Assembly (NCBI RefSeq): GCF_000718135.1
Contig: NZ_JOEM01000013.1
Span: forward strand, 248,001 to 312,000
Origin: Streptomyces cyaneofuscatus
Lineage (GTDB): Bacteria > Actinomycetota > Actinomycetes > Streptomycetales > Streptomycetaceae
Direction: 5' to 3'
Length of the DNA stretch: 64,000 nt
Position numbers and translations under genes: made by a program
In this document: one piece after another, positions 43,689 through 53,339 of the stretch
Layout: every line of letters starts with the position of its first letter
Position numbering within the stretch: the stretch's first letter is position 1
The notes under the pieces: model-generated
What the model saw: only the letters and a program-made list of their open reading frames with translations
The model's database searches: none
What the model was told of the DNA's origin: nothing

Positions 43689-45347
43689 ATGTCAGGACCC
43701 CGCCCCGTACGAGCGCCGCGCGGCAGCGCCCTCAGCACCCTGGGATGGCAGCAGGAAGCCGCCCTGCGCATGCTCCAGAACAACCTGGACCCCGAGGTCG
43801 CCGAGCACCCCGACAAGCTCGTCGTCTACGGCGGCACGGGCAAGGCGGCCCGCGACTGGCGCTCGTTCGACGCGATGGTCCGCACCCTGCAGACGCTCAA
43901 GCAGGACGAGACGATGCTCGTCCAGTCGGGGCGGCCGGTCGGTGTCATGCAGACCCACGAGTGGGCGCCGCGCGTCCTGATCGCCAACTCCAACCTGGTC
44001 GGCGACTGGGCCAACTGGGAGGAGTTCCGCCGCCTGGAGGCGCTCGGCCTCACCATGTACGGCCAGATGACCGCCGGGTCCTGGATCTACATCGGCACCC
44101 AGGGCATCCTCCAGGGCACCTACGAGACCTTCGCCGCCGTCGCCGCGAAGAAGTTCGGCGGAACCCTGGCCGGGACGATCACGCTGACGGCCGGGCTCGG
44201 CGGCATGGGCGGCGCCCAGCCGCTCGCCGTCACCATGAACGACGGCGTCGCCATCTGTATCGACGTCGACCCGCGCGCCATCGAGCGCCGCATCGAGCAC
44301 CGCTACCTGGACGTCAAGGCGGACAACCTGGAGCACGCCCTCCAGCTCGCCGTCGAAGCCCGCGACCAGCGGAAGCCTCTCTCCATCGGCCTCCTCGGCA
44401 ACGCGGCGGAGCTGCTGCCCCGGATGCTCGCCGAGGGCGCGCCCATCGACATCGTCACCGACCAGACCAGCGCCCACGACCCGCTGGCCTACCTCCCGAT
44501 CGGCGTCGACTTCGACGGCATGGCGACCCTCGCCGCCGAGAAGCCCGCCGACTTCACCCAGCGCGCCCGGGAGTCGATGGCCCGCCACGTCGAGGCCATG
44601 GTCGGCTTCATGGACGCCGGGGCCGAGGTCTTCGACTACGGCAACTCCATCCGCGGCGAGGCCCGGCTCGCCGGGTACGACCGCGCCTTCGACTTCCCCG
44701 GCTTCGTCCCCGCCTACATCCGGCCCCTCTTCTGCGAGGGCAAGGGCCCCTTCCGCTGGGCCGCCCTGTCCGGCGAGGCCTCCGACATCCACAAGACCGA
44801 CCGGGCGATGCTGGAGCTCTTCCCGGAGAACGAGTCGCTGCACCGCTGGATCAAGATGGCCGGCGAGCGCGTCCACTTCCAGGGCCTGCCCGCCCGCATC
44901 TGCTGGCTCGGCTACGGCGAGCGCGACAAGGCAGGTGAGCGCTTCAACGACATGGTCGCGAGCGGCGAACTGGCCGCCCCGCTGGCCATCGGCCGCGACC
45001 ACCTCGACTGCGGCTCGGTCGCCTCCCCGTACCGCGAGACCGAGGCCATGCTCGACGGCTCCGACGCCATCGCCGACTGGCCGCTCCTCAACGCCATGGT
45101 CAACGTCGCCTCCGGTGCCTCCTGGGTCTCCCTCCACCACGGCGGCGGTGTCGGCATGGGCCGCTCCATCCACGCGGGCCAGGTCACCGTCGCCGACGGC
45201 ACGAAGCTCGCGGGCGAGAAGATCCGCCGCGTCCTGACGAACGACCCCGGCATGGGCGTCATCCGCCACGTCGACGCGGGCTATGACATCGCGGAGTCCG
45301 TCGCCGAGGACAAGGGCGTACGCGTCCCGATGGCGGAGGGCAACTGA
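43689..45347 (+). CDS. hutU: Urocanate hydratase
   Basis: This 552-residue NAD+-dependent enzyme turns urocanate into 4-imidazolone-5-propionate, the second step of histidine degradation. It contains [27 protein letters not shown], the Cys-containing [10 protein letters not shown] and the C-terminal [17 protein letters not shown] motifs of the family. Length is normal. ATG 43689 with GAGGAGG upstream fits the family start. Its stop overlaps the next ATG by one base (TGATG), so the M20 hydrolase is coupled. No histidine ammonia-lyase gene is present here, which makes its location elsewhere likely. Confidence 0.97.
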   Translation: MSGPRPVRAPRGSALSTLGWQQEAALRMLQNNLDPEVAEHPDKLVVYGGTGKAARDWRSFDAMVRTLQTLKQDETMLVQSGRPVGVMQTHEWAPRVLIANSNLVGDWANWEEFRRLEALGLTMYGQMTAGSWIYIGTQGILQGTYETFAAVAAKKFGGTLAGTITLTAGLGGMGGAQPLAVTMNDGVAICIDVDPRAIERRIEHRYLDVKADNLEHALQLAVEARDQRKPLSIGLLGNAAELLPRMLAEGAPIDIVTDQTSAHDPLAYLPIGVDFDGMATLAAEKPADFTQRARESMARHVEAMVGFMDAGAEVFDYGNSIRGEARLAGYDRAFDFPGFVPAYIRPLFCEGKGPFRWAALSGEASDIHKTDRAMLELFPENESLHRWIKMAGERVHFQGLPARICWLGYGERDKAGERFNDMVASGELAAPLAIGRDHLDCGSVASPYRETEAMLDGSDAIADWPLLNAMVNVASGASWVSLHHGGGVGMGRSIHAGQVTVADGTKLAGEKIRRVLTNDPGMGVIRHVDAGYDIAESVAEDKGVRVPMAEGN

Positions 45348-46624
45348 TGCCCACGGGCGCATCCGACACCTCCTCCGGCATCCAGCAGTGGCGTACGGGT
45401 GACTCCTTCCTCTCCATGTGGCGCGAGCTGGCCCCCGTCGGCCGCCACCCCGACAGCGGCGGCTACCGGCGTTACGCCTGGTCGGCGGCGGACCTCGACT
45501 GCCGGGCCTGGTTCCGTACGCAGGCCGAGGCGCGCGGCCTCACCTACGAGGTCGATCGCAACGGCAACCAGTGGGCCTGGCTCGGCGACCCCCTGGCCGG
45601 TGACGCCGTCGTCACCGGCTCGCACCTGGACTCCGTACCGGACGGCGGCGCCTTCGACGGGCCGCTGGGTGTGGTCTCCTCCTTCGCCGCGCTCGACGAA
45701 CTCCGCTCCCGGGGCGCGGCGTTCACCCGCCCCCTCGCCATCACCAACTTCGGTGACGAGGAGGGCGCCCGCTTCGGCCTCGCCTGCGTCGGGTCCCGGC
45801 TCGCCGCCGGGCAGCTCACCGTGGCCGACGCCCACCGCCTCCGGGACGCGGACGGGATCGCCCTGCCCGCCGCCATGGCGAGCGCCGGATACGACCCCGA
45901 GGCCATCGGCCCCGACCCCGAACGGCTCGCCCGGATCGGCGCGTTCGTCGAACTCCACGTCGAGCAGGGCCGCGCCCTCGACCTGACGGGCGACCCCGTC
46001 GGCATCGCCTCCGCCATCTGGCCGCACGGCCGCTGGCGGTTCGACTTCCGGGGCGAGGCCAACCACGCGGGCACCACCCGTCTGGCCGACCGCCGCGACC
46101 CGATGCTCACGTACGCCGAGACCGTGCTCGCCGCCCGCCGCGAGGCCGAACTCACCGGCGCCCTCGCCACCTTCGGCAAGATCGCGGTCGAGCCCAACGG
46201 CGTCAACGCCATCCCCTCCCTCGTCCGTGGCTGGCTCGACTCCCGCGCCGCCGACCAGGCCACCCTGGACGCCGTCGTCACCGGAATCGAGCGCGCCGCC
46301 CGGGAGTACGCCGAGCGGGCCGGGATCGACCTCGACGTCGTACGGGAGTCCTTCACGCCCGTCGTCGAGTTCGAGCACGCCCTGCGTGACGAGCTCGCCA
46401 GGATCCTGGAGGGGACCGGCGACACGGGGCGCCCGGTCCCCGTCCTCGGTACCGGCGCGGGCCACGATGCGGGTATTTTGTCCGCTTCGGTGCCCACCGC
46501 CATGCTCTTCGTACGGAATCCCACCGGCATCTCGCACTCTCCGGCCGAACACGCCGCCGAGGACGACTGCACGGCCGGGGTGCGGGCACTCGCCGACGTA
46601 CTGGAAGGTCTCGCGTGCAGCTGA
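45347..46624 (+). CDS. M20-family amidohydrolase (allantoate amidohydrolase-like) in the hut cluster
   Basis: This 425-residue zinc amidohydrolase carries the M20 metal ligands: GSHLDSVPDGGAFDGPLGV (His and bridging Asp), TNFGDEEGARFG (catalytic Glu and metal Glu), VELHVEQGR and the C-terminal GTGAGHDAGILSASVP. By sequence it resembles allantoate amidohydrolase and N-carbamoylase enzymes. Its position between hutU and a hutF-type deiminase suggests it hydrolyses N-formyl-L-glutamate, the product of HutF. That substrate is inferred, since no classical HutG is seen. The start overlaps the hutU stop; its end overlaps the next start by 10 bp. Confidence 0.85.
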   Translation: MPTGASDTSSGIQQWRTGDSFLSMWRELAPVGRHPDSGGYRRYAWSAADLDCRAWFRTQAEARGLTYEVDRNGNQWAWLGDPLAGDAVVTGSHLDSVPDGGAFDGPLGVVSSFAALDELRSRGAAFTRPLAITNFGDEEGARFGLACVGSRLAAGQLTVADAHRLRDADGIALPAAMASAGYDPEAIGPDPERLARIGAFVELHVEQGRALDLTGDPVGIASAIWPHGRWRFDFRGEANHAGTTRLADRRDPMLTYAETVLAARREAELTGALATFGKIAVEPNGVNAIPSLVRGWLDSRAADQATLDAVVTGIERAAREYAERAGIDLDVVRESFTPVVEFEHALRDELARILEGTGDTGRPVPVLGTGAGHDAGILSASVPTAMLFVRNPTGISHSPAEHAAEDDCTAGVRALADVLEGLACS

Positions 46625-48054
46625 CGAATCGAGGTGCGGAGACGGCAGGGACCGCGGTGACGCCACAGACTGCTGTGACGAACCGGACCGCCCTGACGAC
46701 ACGGACGGCCGGCGGGCCCGTCACCGCCACGTACTGGATGGACCACGCCTGGCTCGGGACCCATGTGGAGCCCGACGTCACCGTGGAGGTCGCCGACGGC
46801 CGCATCGCCGGGGTCAGGACCGGCGTCCAGACGCCCCCGCCCGGCGCCACCGTGCTGCGCGGCCTGACCCTTCCCGGCCTCGCCAACGCCCACTCCCACG
46901 CCTTCCACCGGGCCCTGCGCGCCACGGTCCAGGTGGGCTCCGGCACCTTCTGGACCTGGCGCGAGCTGATGTACCAGGTGGCCTCCCGGCTCACCCCGGA
47001 CACCTACTTCGACCTGGCCCGCGCCACGTACGCGGAGATGGCGCTGGCCGGCATCACCTCCGTCGGCGAGTTCCACTATCTGCACCACGCGCCCGGCGGC
47101 ACGCCCTACGCCAACCCCAACGCCATGGGCGAGGCGCTGATCGCGGCGGCGGCCGAGGCGGGCATCAGGATCACCCTGCTGGACACCGCCTACCTCGCCG
47201 CCGGCTTCGGCGAGAAGCCCAACCGGCATCAGCTGCGCTTCTCCGACACCACCGCCGACGCCTGGGCCGAACGCGCCTCCCTCCTCAAGGGCGACGACCA
47301 CACCCTGATCGGGGCGGCCATCCACTCCGTCCGCGCGGTCCCGGCCGGCCAGCTGGCCACCGTCGCGCAGTGGGCCGAGGAGCGGAACGCCCCCCTCCAT
47401 GTCCACCTCTCCGAGCAGACGGCGGAGAACGACGCCTGCCTGGCCGCCCACGGCCGCACCCCCACCCGGCTCCTGGCCGACCACGGGGTCCTCGGCCCGC
47501 GCACCACCGGCATCCACAACACGCATCTGACGGAGGAGGACATCGCGCTGCTCGGCTCCTCCACCACCGGCACCTGCATGTGCCCCACCACCGAGCGCGA
47601 CCTCGCCGACGGCATCGGCCCCGCCGTGGCCCTCCAGAAGGCGGGCTCGCCGCTCTCGCTGGGCAGCGACAGCCACGCCGTCGTCGACCTCTTCGAAGAG
47701 GCGCGGGCGATGGAGCTCAACGAGCGGCTGCGCACCCACATCCGGGGCCACTGGACGGCCGCCGCCCTGCTGCGGGCCGCCTCCGCCGACGGGCACGCCG
47801 CACTCGGCCGCCCCGACGCGGGCGTCCTCGAACCGGGCGCCCCCGCCGACCTGACGACGATCGCCCTGGACTCCGTCAGAACAGCGGGACCGGTGCCCCG
47901 ACTGGCAGCGGAGACCGCCGTATTCGCCGCCTCCGCCGCTGATGTGCGGCACACGGTCGTGGCAGGGCGTCACATCGTCCGCGACGGCCGCCACGCGCTG
48001 ATCGAGGACGTGCCCGGAGCACTCGCGGCGGCCGTGGCAGCGCTGCACCACTGA
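46615..48054 (+). CDS. hutF: Formimidoylglutamate deiminase
   Basis: This 479-residue amidohydrolase-superfamily enzyme converts N-formimidoyl-L-glutamate to N-formyl-L-glutamate and ammonia. Zinc ligands are visible in LANAHSHAFHRALRA, PLHVHLSEQTAEND and the C-terminal SLGSDSHAVVDLFEEAR. The N-terminus is a strand-rich variable region after a Thr/Ala-rich start. GTG 46615 overlaps the M20 gene, so coupling is likely. With hutU upstream and hutI downstream, it completes the formylglutamate branch rather than the glutamase branch of histidine breakdown. Confidence 0.92.
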   Translation: MQLTNRGAETAGTAVTPQTAVTNRTALTTRTAGGPVTATYWMDHAWLGTHVEPDVTVEVADGRIAGVRTGVQTPPPGATVLRGLTLPGLANAHSHAFHRALRATVQVGSGTFWTWRELMYQVASRLTPDTYFDLARATYAEMALAGITSVGEFHYLHHAPGGTPYANPNAMGEALIAAAAEAGIRITLLDTAYLAAGFGEKPNRHQLRFSDTTADAWAERASLLKGDDHTLIGAAIHSVRAVPAGQLATVAQWAEERNAPLHVHLSEQTAENDACLAAHGRTPTRLLADHGVLGPRTTGIHNTHLTEEDIALLGSSTTGTCMCPTTERDLADGIGPAVALQKAGSPLSLGSDSHAVVDLFEEARAMELNERLRTHIRGHWTAAALLRAASADGHAALGRPDAGVLEPGAPADLTTIALDSVRTAGPVPRLAAETAVFAASAADVRHTVVAGRHIVRDGRHALIEDVPGALAAAVAALHH

Positions 48055-48117
48055 CCGTCGGCCGCCCCGCTCCACCGACCCCGGCCCCAACAGCGGACCC
48101 GGACCCCCCCGGAACGC

Positions 48118-48136
48118 AAGGAGAACACTCTCCAGA
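48118..48136 (+). promoter_or_regulatory. Hairpin-occluded ribosome-binding site of hutI
   Basis: The Shine-Dalgarno AAGGAG (48118-48123) is 12 bases from the ATG at 48136, farther than usual. GGAGA (48120-48124) can pair with TCTCC (48129-48133) across a 4-base loop. The stem would hide the Shine-Dalgarno or shorten the spacing. The effect on translation is inferred. Confidence 0.4.
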
Positions 48137-49308
48137 TGACGACCACCGCCGTCACCCACATCGCCAGCCTGGTCACCAATGACCCCTCCCTCGGCAACGG
48201 GACCCCCCTGGGCCTGATCCAGGACGCGGCCGTCGTCATCGAGGGCGACCGCATCGTCTGGACCGGTGAATCAAGCAAAGCACCCGCCACTGACAACGTC
48301 CTCGACGCGGCGGGCCGGGCCATGATCCCCGGCTTCGTCGACTCCCACTCGCACCTGGTCTTCGCGGGCGACCGCACCCAGGAGTTCAACGCCCGGATGT
48401 CCGGGCAGCCCTATACCGCCGGCGGCATCCGCACCACGGTCGCCGCCACCCGCCAGGCCTCCGACGAGCAGCTCTCCGACAACGTCGCCCGTTACCTCGC
48501 CGAGGCCCTGCGCCAGGGCACCACCACCCTGGAGACCAAGTCCGGCTACGGCCTCACCGTCGAGGACGAGGCCCGCGCCCTGCGCATCGCCTCCCGTCAC
48601 ACCGACGAGGTCACCTACCTCGGCGCCCATGTCGTCTCCCCCGACTACGCCGACGACCCGGCCGGCTACGTCGACCTGGTCACCGGCCCCATGCTGGACG
48701 CCTGCGCCCCGCACGCCCGCTGGATCGACGTCTTCTGCGAGCGCGGCGCCTTCGACGGCGACCAGGCCCGCGCCATCCTCACGGCGGGCCGTGCCAAGGG
48801 GCTCGTCCCCCGTATCCACGCCAACCAGCTGACGTACGGCCCCGGCGTCCAGCTCGCCGTGGAACTCGACGCCGCGTCCGCCGACCACTGCACCCACCTC
48901 ACCGACGCGGACGTGGACGCACTCGGCCAGGGCGGCACGGTGGCCACGCTGCTCCCCGGCGCCGAGTTCTCCACCCGCGCCACCTGGCCCGACGCCCGCC
49001 GCCTGCTGGACGCCGGGGCCACCGTCGCGCTCTCCACGGACTGCAACCCCGGCTCGTCGTTCACCTCGTCCATGCCGTTCTGCATCGCCCTGGCCGTACG
49101 CGACATGGGGATGACCCCCGACGAGGCCCTCTGGTCCGCCACCGCCGGCGGCGCCGCGGCCCTGCGCCGTACGGACATCGGCCGGATCACCCCGGGCGCC
49201 CGCGCCGACCTGGTCCTCCTGGACGCCCCGAGCCACGTCCACCTCGCCTACCGCCCGGGCGTCCCGCTGGTCAGCGCGGTGTGGCGGGGCGGGGAGCGGG
49301 TGGAGTAG
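48136..49308 (+). CDS. hutI: Imidazolonepropionase
   Basis: This 390-residue zinc hydrolase opens the imidazolone ring to give N-formimidoyl-L-glutamate, the third step of histidine catabolism. Metal ligands are in [12 protein letters not shown], the Lys region KSGYGL, and [10 protein letters not shown], with Asp in [11 protein letters not shown]. It is of normal length. It closes the hut operon, separated by 81 bp from the deiminase gene. Its 3' end overlaps the convergent gene on the minus strand by 38 bp. Confidence 0.96.
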   Translation: MTTTAVTHIASLVTNDPSLGNGTPLGLIQDAAVVIEGDRIVWTGESSKAPATDNVLDAAGRAMIPGFVDSHSHLVFAGDRTQEFNARMSGQPYTAGGIRTTVAATRQASDEQLSDNVARYLAEALRQGTTTLETKSGYGLTVEDEARALRIASRHTDEVTYLGAHVVSPDYADDPAGYVDLVTGPMLDACAPHARWIDVFCERGAFDGDQARAILTAGRAKGLVPRIHANQLTYGPGVQLAVELDAASADHCTHLTDADVDALGQGGTVATLLPGAEFSTRATWPDARRLLDAGATVALSTDCNPGSSFTSSMPFCIALAVRDMGMTPDEALWSATAGGAAALRRTDIGRITPGARADLVLLDAPSHVHLAYRPGVPLVSAVWRGGERVE

Positions 49309-49909
49309 AAGGAGCCCAGGGGTCCCACTCGCCCTCCGGCCAGTCGTGTTCGTCGAAGCCGTCGGGAAGCTTGCCGCAGTCGGCGTAGACGCTGACCGAG
49401 TACGTCCCCGTCTCGTGGTACCAGCGCACGTCCACGATGTCCTCGTCGTCGCCTTCGCCGGTCGGCCGCCGGAAACGGAATCCGCGTTCGTCGTCACCGG
49501 TGCCGACGACGGTCCACCCCTCACGTTCCAGCCGGGCGCGCGTGCGTTCCTGACCCCTGCGGGCCGCGTCCTCGGGAACGCCCGTCGCCCGCCAGTCCAG
49601 GCCGAAGCGCCTGACGTCCAGCCGGCTCTCGTCGATGTGGGCCAGGCCGCGCAGCCCCCGGTAGTAACAGGCGCGCGTCTCGACCTGGGCGGGCCCCACC
49701 TCCGGCCGGCCGGGCAGCGCGGCCTCGTCGTACGCCTGCCCGGCCTCGGCTTTCAGCCGGACGGCGACCCGGTCCGGATCGGCGGCCGGGTACGGGGGCC
49801 CGTTCCACAGCCAGGCGAGGGCCGCGATGCCGAGCAGCACGGCGATGCCGATGGCGGTACGGGCGGCGCGCGACCTACGGGGAGGAGAGACAGGGCGGAA
49901 CGAGGTCAT
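49271..49909 (-). CDS. Hypothetical membrane-anchored protein, overlapping hutI tail
   Basis: This 212-residue protein has an N-terminal signal anchor ([20 protein letters not shown]) and an extracytoplasmic domain with Cys pairs ([13 protein letters not shown] and [11 protein letters not shown]). It has no recognised family. A segment [33 protein letters not shown] is charged. The C-terminus ([13 protein letters not shown]) is encoded inside the end of hutI on the other strand. Such antiparallel overlap of 38 bp is unusual but the coding statistics look normal. Confidence 0.68.
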   Translation of the reverse strand: MTSFRPVSPPRRSRAARTAIGIAVLLGIAALAWLWNGPPYPAADPDRVAVRLKAEAGQAYDEAALPGRPEVGPAQVETRACYYRGLRGLAHIDESRLDVRRFGLDWRATGVPEDAARRGQERTRARLEREGWTVVGTGDDERGFRFRRPTGEGDDEDIVDVRWYHETGTYSVSVYADCGKLPDGFDEHDWPEGEWDPWAPSTPPAPRPATPR

Positions 49910-50012
49910 GACCGAACGCTAGGAGGCCGGGAGGCCCGGCGCGTGAGGGCACGTACTCAACGAGGTGAGTAGCCGGTCCGGGACCCGGCCCCGAGGGGCG
50001 TGCAGACACGCA

Positions 50013-50082
50013 GAAGGACCCGCCCCGCATACGTGGATACGTACGGGAGCGGGTCCTTCCGCGCGCTCGCTCGCGAGCGAGC
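50013..50082 (-). terminator. Terminator hairpins downstream of sigI
   Basis: GAAGGACCCGC (50013-50023) pairs with GCGGGTCCTTC (50049-50059). Beside it GCTCGCTCGCGAGCGAGC (50065-50082) is a perfect 18-bp palindrome. They lie after the end of the sigI gene at 50097 on the minus strand. Confidence 0.65.
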
Positions 50083-50096
50083 ACCCGGGCGGGCGG

Positions 50097-51068
50097 CTAT
50101 TCCTCCAGGGTCAGCCCCTTGCGGAGCTTGACCAGCGTGCGGGAGAGCAGCCGGGACACGTGCATCTGCGAGATGCCCAGTTCCTCCCCGATCTCCGACT
50201 GCGTCATGTTGCTGACGAAGCGGAGCGAGAGGATCATCCGGTCCCGCGAGGGCAGCGTGGCGATCAGCGGCTTCAGGGACTCCACGTACTCGATGCCTTC
50301 GAGCCCGTGGTCCTCGTAGCCGAGGCGGTCCGCGAGGGCGCCCTCGCTGTCGTCCTCCTCAGGCTTGGCGTCCAGCGAGCTCGCGGTGTACGCGTTGCTC
50401 GCGGACATGCCCTCGACGACCTCGTCCGGCGTGATGCCGAGGCGCTCGGACAGCTCCGCCACGGTGGGCGCGCGGTCCAGCTGCTGGGAGAGCTCGTCCC
50501 CCGCCTTGGCCAGGTCGAGCCGGAGCTCCTGGAGCCGGCGCGGGACGCGCACGGACCAGCTGGTGTCGCGGAAGAACCGCTTGATCTCGCCGACGATGGT
50601 CGGCATCGCGAACGTCGGGAACTCGACACCGCGGCTCAGCTCGAACCGGTCGATCGCCTTGATCAGGCCGATGGTGCCGACCTGGACGATGTCCTCCATC
50701 GGCTCACTGCGCGAGCGGAACCGGGAGGCGGCGAACTTGACGAGCGCGAGGTTGAGCTCGACGAGGGTGTTGCGGACGTACGCGTACTCGTGCGTGCCCT
50801 CTTCGAGGGATTCGAGGCGCTCGAAGAGCGTCTTCGACAGGGCTCTGGCGTCCAGAGCCCCTACTTCGGCGTAGGGCGGGATCTCGGGAAGTCCTTCGAG
50901 CCCCGTGAAGACCTCGAGCCCCTCGCCGGAAGAGTCAGGGGTGGTGCTGGTGGTGCTGGTGCGCGGGCCGGGAACGGCGGTCGCGGCGGGGGAGTCGGAA
51001 TTGGTCGGTCCCTGAGGACATGCCGACGACGCGTGGGGGGTACGCGCTTCGTCGAGCCGGGGTGACAT
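50097..51068 (-). CDS. sigI: SigB/SigF-family sigma factor (SigI-like)
   Basis: This 323-residue sigma factor of the SigB-SigF-SigG family has a Ser/Pro-rich N-terminal extension (about 1-55), then region 2 (FAASRFRSRSEPMEDIVQVGTIGLIKAIDRFELSRGVEFPTFAMPTIVGEIKRFFRDTSW), region 3 and region 4 with the recognition helix NMTQSEIGEELGISQMHVSRLLSRTL. It directs RNA polymerase to stress or developmental promoters. The divergent arsI and prsI genes are its known partner-switching regulators in S. coelicolor, where these names come from. The symbol rests on context recalled from that species. Confidence 0.85.
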   Translation of the reverse strand: MSPRLDEARTPHASSACPQGPTNSDSPAATAVPGPRTSTTSTTPDSSGEGLEVFTGLEGLPEIPPYAEVGALDARALSKTLFERLESLEEGTHEYAYVRNTLVELNLALVKFAASRFRSRSEPMEDIVQVGTIGLIKAIDRFELSRGVEFPTFAMPTIVGEIKRFFRDTSWSVRVPRRLQELRLDLAKAGDELSQQLDRAPTVAELSERLGITPDEVVEGMSASNAYTASSLDAKPEEDDSEGALADRLGYEDHGLEGIEYVESLKPLIATLPSRDRMILSLRFVSNMTQSEIGEELGISQMHVSRLLSRTLVKLRKGLTLEE

Positions 51069-51349
51069 GGTTCTCCTCCATCGTTCTCGGCATATGGCTG
51101 CCGATGCCCATACGTGTTCCTGCGGTGAAGCGGCGCCTCCAAAGCCGGTCGTGTTTCAGGTGTCCCTCTACCCTTACCCGGTTCCCGCCAGCAGTTACAA
51201 CCTCCAATTAGCCGTATATGTCCGGTTTGTTGAGGTCTCCGACTACCGCGTGGCGTGCGAAACGCGTACTGTTTTAGGCACGTCGGCGGCAGCTCTGCAT
51301 TCAGCCGCACCAGCAGTGACGCGCACAGTGACGGACGGCGAAGAGGTAC

Positions 51350-51724
51350 ATGGGCATGGACCGCGGGACGGTCGGCAGTGCGAACCGGGGTCGGCTTCAG
51401 GTCGAGGCCCGGACCGAGGGACACAGCGAGGTCGTGACTCCGGTGGGTGAGCTCGATCACCACACCGCCGATCTGCTGCGGGAGCCCCTGGAGAGCGCGG
51501 TCGAGCAAGGGCGCTCACGCCTGGTGGTCGACTGCTCACGCCTCGACTTCTGCGACTCCACCGGGCTGAACGTGCTGCTCGGTGCCCGCCTCAAGGCGGA
51601 GGCGGTCGGAGGAGGGGTTCATCTGGCCGGAATGCAACCGGTCGTGGCGAGAGTCTTCGAGATCACCGGCGCCGAGGCGGTCTTCACCGTCCACGCCACC
51701 CTCGAAGACGCTCTCCGGACCTAG
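51350..51724 (+). CDS. arsI: Anti-sigma factor antagonist (STAS domain, ArsI-like)
   Basis: This protein of 122-124 residues is one STAS domain. The key phosphorylatable Ser is in FCDSTGLNVLLG (about residue 68 counted from ATG 51356). The unphosphorylated form binds and removes the anti-sigma kinase; phosphorylation by it switches this off. ATG 51350 and 51356 are both possible; GAGG is only three bases before the first and nine before the second, so 51356 looks better. It is divergent from sigI and upstream of the anti-sigma gene. Confidence 0.9.
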   Translation: MGMDRGTVGSANRGRLQVEARTEGHSEVVTPVGELDHHTADLLREPLESAVEQGRSRLVVDCSRLDFCDSTGLNVLLGARLKAEAVGGGVHLAGMQPVVARVFEITGAEAVFTVHATLEDALRT

Positions 51725-51922
51725 ATCCGGTACGGTGCGCTCGCGCGTCGTCCCTGATGGCGGCCGTGCTACGCGATCGGCAGCCCGAAGTGGGTGTCGT
51801 AAGGGTGCGGCCGGGCAGGAGACCCCCGTCGGCATCCCGCAAAGATCCGGCAGACTCGGTAACTGATCATTTCTGTTCAATCGCGACATGGCGACATGGC
51901 GAATCGGTGAGGTGAAGCGCTG

Positions 51923-52414
51923 ATGAGCACCACCCGGCAGCATCCGCCGGGCGACCTCGGCCGCGAGCCGGAAGGAGCGGGCGTAGCCTCGCCCGTTCCG
52001 GCCGAGCGGCAGTGGCGCACGCTCTCGCTCGGGCAGGCCAGCGGCATCGTTCCGATGGCCCGTGATTTCGCCCGGCAGGCCCTGCACGACTGGGGGTGGC
52101 TCCCGGCGTCCAGTGCGGACCGCCGGGCCGCGGCCGAGGACGTCCTGCTGGTCGTCTCCGAGCTCGTGACCAACGCCTGCCTGCACGCCGAGGGCCCCGA
52201 AGAGCTCCGGATCGGCCGTACGTCCAAGGCGCTGCGCGTCGAGGTCGTCGACCGGGGAGCCGGCCAGCCCGCCCCCCGTACGCCGCACCGCGCCGGCCGC
52301 CCCGGCGGACACGGCATGTTCATCGTGCAGCGCCTCTGCCTGGACTGGGGCGTGCAGCGTACGCCGGAGGCGCCGGGCAAGACCGTTTGGGCGGAGCTCG
52401 CCGCCCCCGCGTAG
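51923..52414 (+). CDS. prsI: Anti-sigma factor with HATPase/serine kinase domain (PrsI-like)
   Basis: This 163-residue protein is a GHKL-type ATPase of the RsbW/SpoIIAB class. The N box is SELVTNACLHAEG (Glu80, Asn84), the G1 box VVDRGAGQPAP and the G2 box GGHGMFIVQRLC. It would bind and inhibit SigI and phosphorylate the STAS antagonist encoded upstream. It lies about 200 bp after arsI and ends at a good terminator (52437-52464). Confidence 0.88.
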   Translation: MSTTRQHPPGDLGREPEGAGVASPVPAERQWRTLSLGQASGIVPMARDFARQALHDWGWLPASSADRRAAAEDVLLVVSELVTNACLHAEGPEELRIGRTSKALRVEVVDRGAGQPAPRTPHRAGRPGGHGMFIVQRLCLDWGVQRTPEAPGKTVWAELAAPA

Positions 52415-52436
52415 CCCGCAGTCATCCCGCACACCG

Positions 52437-52464
52437 AAGAGCGCGCCGATCCGGCGCGCTCTTT
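52437..52464 (+). terminator. Terminator after prsI
   Basis: AAGAGCGCGCCG pairs with CGGCGCGCTCTT around the loop ATC, continuing TGTCTTCC. It separates the sigma-factor regulators from the surface-protein cluster. Confidence 0.85.
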
Positions 52465-52581
52465 GTCTTCCCTCCATCAGGCCCCGGGCGTACCTTGAGC
52501 GCCCAATCTGATGTGTCGTCAGTAACCTGCGCCCGTACGGATCGTGGCGCGCGGCGACGTCCGGCATGAGGGGAACACGAG

Positions 52582-53307
52582 GTGTCGAACCAGAAGCGGA
52601 CAGCTCTCGCGCTGACGGCGGCGCTCACGGTCGCGATGGCGGGCTCGGTGGTCCTGATGGCCGCGCCCGCCGCCCGCGCCGAGGTCGTGGACGTCAACTA
52701 CCAGTGTGAGACGCCCATCGGGCCCAAGGGGGCCGTCTCGCCCATAGACATCAAGAGCGTCAAGAGCGGCAGCGGCTACAAGCTCACCATGTCCTTCCAG
52801 AAGGGCGTCTCCTCCAGCCCGGTCGAACTGGGCAAGGGAGCGATGAACCCGAGCGCCGTGATCGAGGTGGGCGGTGCGGAGACGGGGAAGGTCCAGGTCT
52901 CGGGACCGGCGAACGCCGAGGCGATTCCGGCCAACACCCCTATCAAGATCAGTGACTTGTCGGGGACGTACACCCCGAAGAAGAGCGGCAAGGTCACTTT
53001 CACCGCCGGGGTGCTCACCATCAAGGCGCTCGGTACGACCACGACCTGTACGCCGAAGAACAGTCCCGGGCCTTCGCTGGAACTCGATGTCGCAGGTGCC
53101 GATGGCTCGACGGGGGGCTCCACGGGCGGTTCGACGGGAGGCGGCTCGACCGGCACCGGAGGCAGTGGCTCCGGCGGCGGCGAACTGCCGAAGACCGGCC
53201 CGCTCGACTCGGCGGCCGCGCTCGGCACCCTCGGCGGGACCGTGCTGCTGACCGGGGCGGCCGGAGTGCTCTGGCTGACCCGGCGAGGGCAGCGCCCCAC
53301 GGGCTGA
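52582..53307 (+). CDS. Surface protein with LPKTG sortase signal
   Basis: This 241-residue secreted protein has a signal peptide ending near AARAE, a beta-rich domain (about 35-165) with two Cys that may bond (YQCETPIGPKGAVSP and TTTTCTPKN), a Gly/Ser-rich linker and a C-terminal sorting signal. The sorting signal is LPKTG (202-206), a hydrophobic stretch (AAALGTLGGTVLLTGAAGVLWL) and a basic tail. Sortase would link it covalently to the wall. The domain is repeated in the protein at 55321-56715 (ACKTPIGDKNATSPVRISA). The role is unknown. GTG 52582 begins the family-like N-terminus. Confidence 0.8.
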   Translation: MSNQKRTALALTAALTVAMAGSVVLMAAPAARAEVVDVNYQCETPIGPKGAVSPIDIKSVKSGSGYKLTMSFQKGVSSSPVELGKGAMNPSAVIEVGGAETGKVQVSGPANAEAIPANTPIKISDLSGTYTPKKSGKVTFTAGVLTIKALGTTTTCTPKNSPGPSLELDVAGADGSTGGSTGGSTGGGSTGTGGSGSGGGELPKTGPLDSAAALGTLGGTVLLTGAAGVLWLTRRGQRPTG

Positions 53308-53339
53308 ACGCCTCGACCGTCAGCGTGAGGAAACCGCCC

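Noticed and set aside
51150..51190. GGGTAA-type sigma-B promoter on the minus strand before sigI
   Set aside because: The -10-like GGGTA is present but the best -35 candidate is 18 bases away, more than the 14-16 of the SigB-type consensus, so I did not list it.
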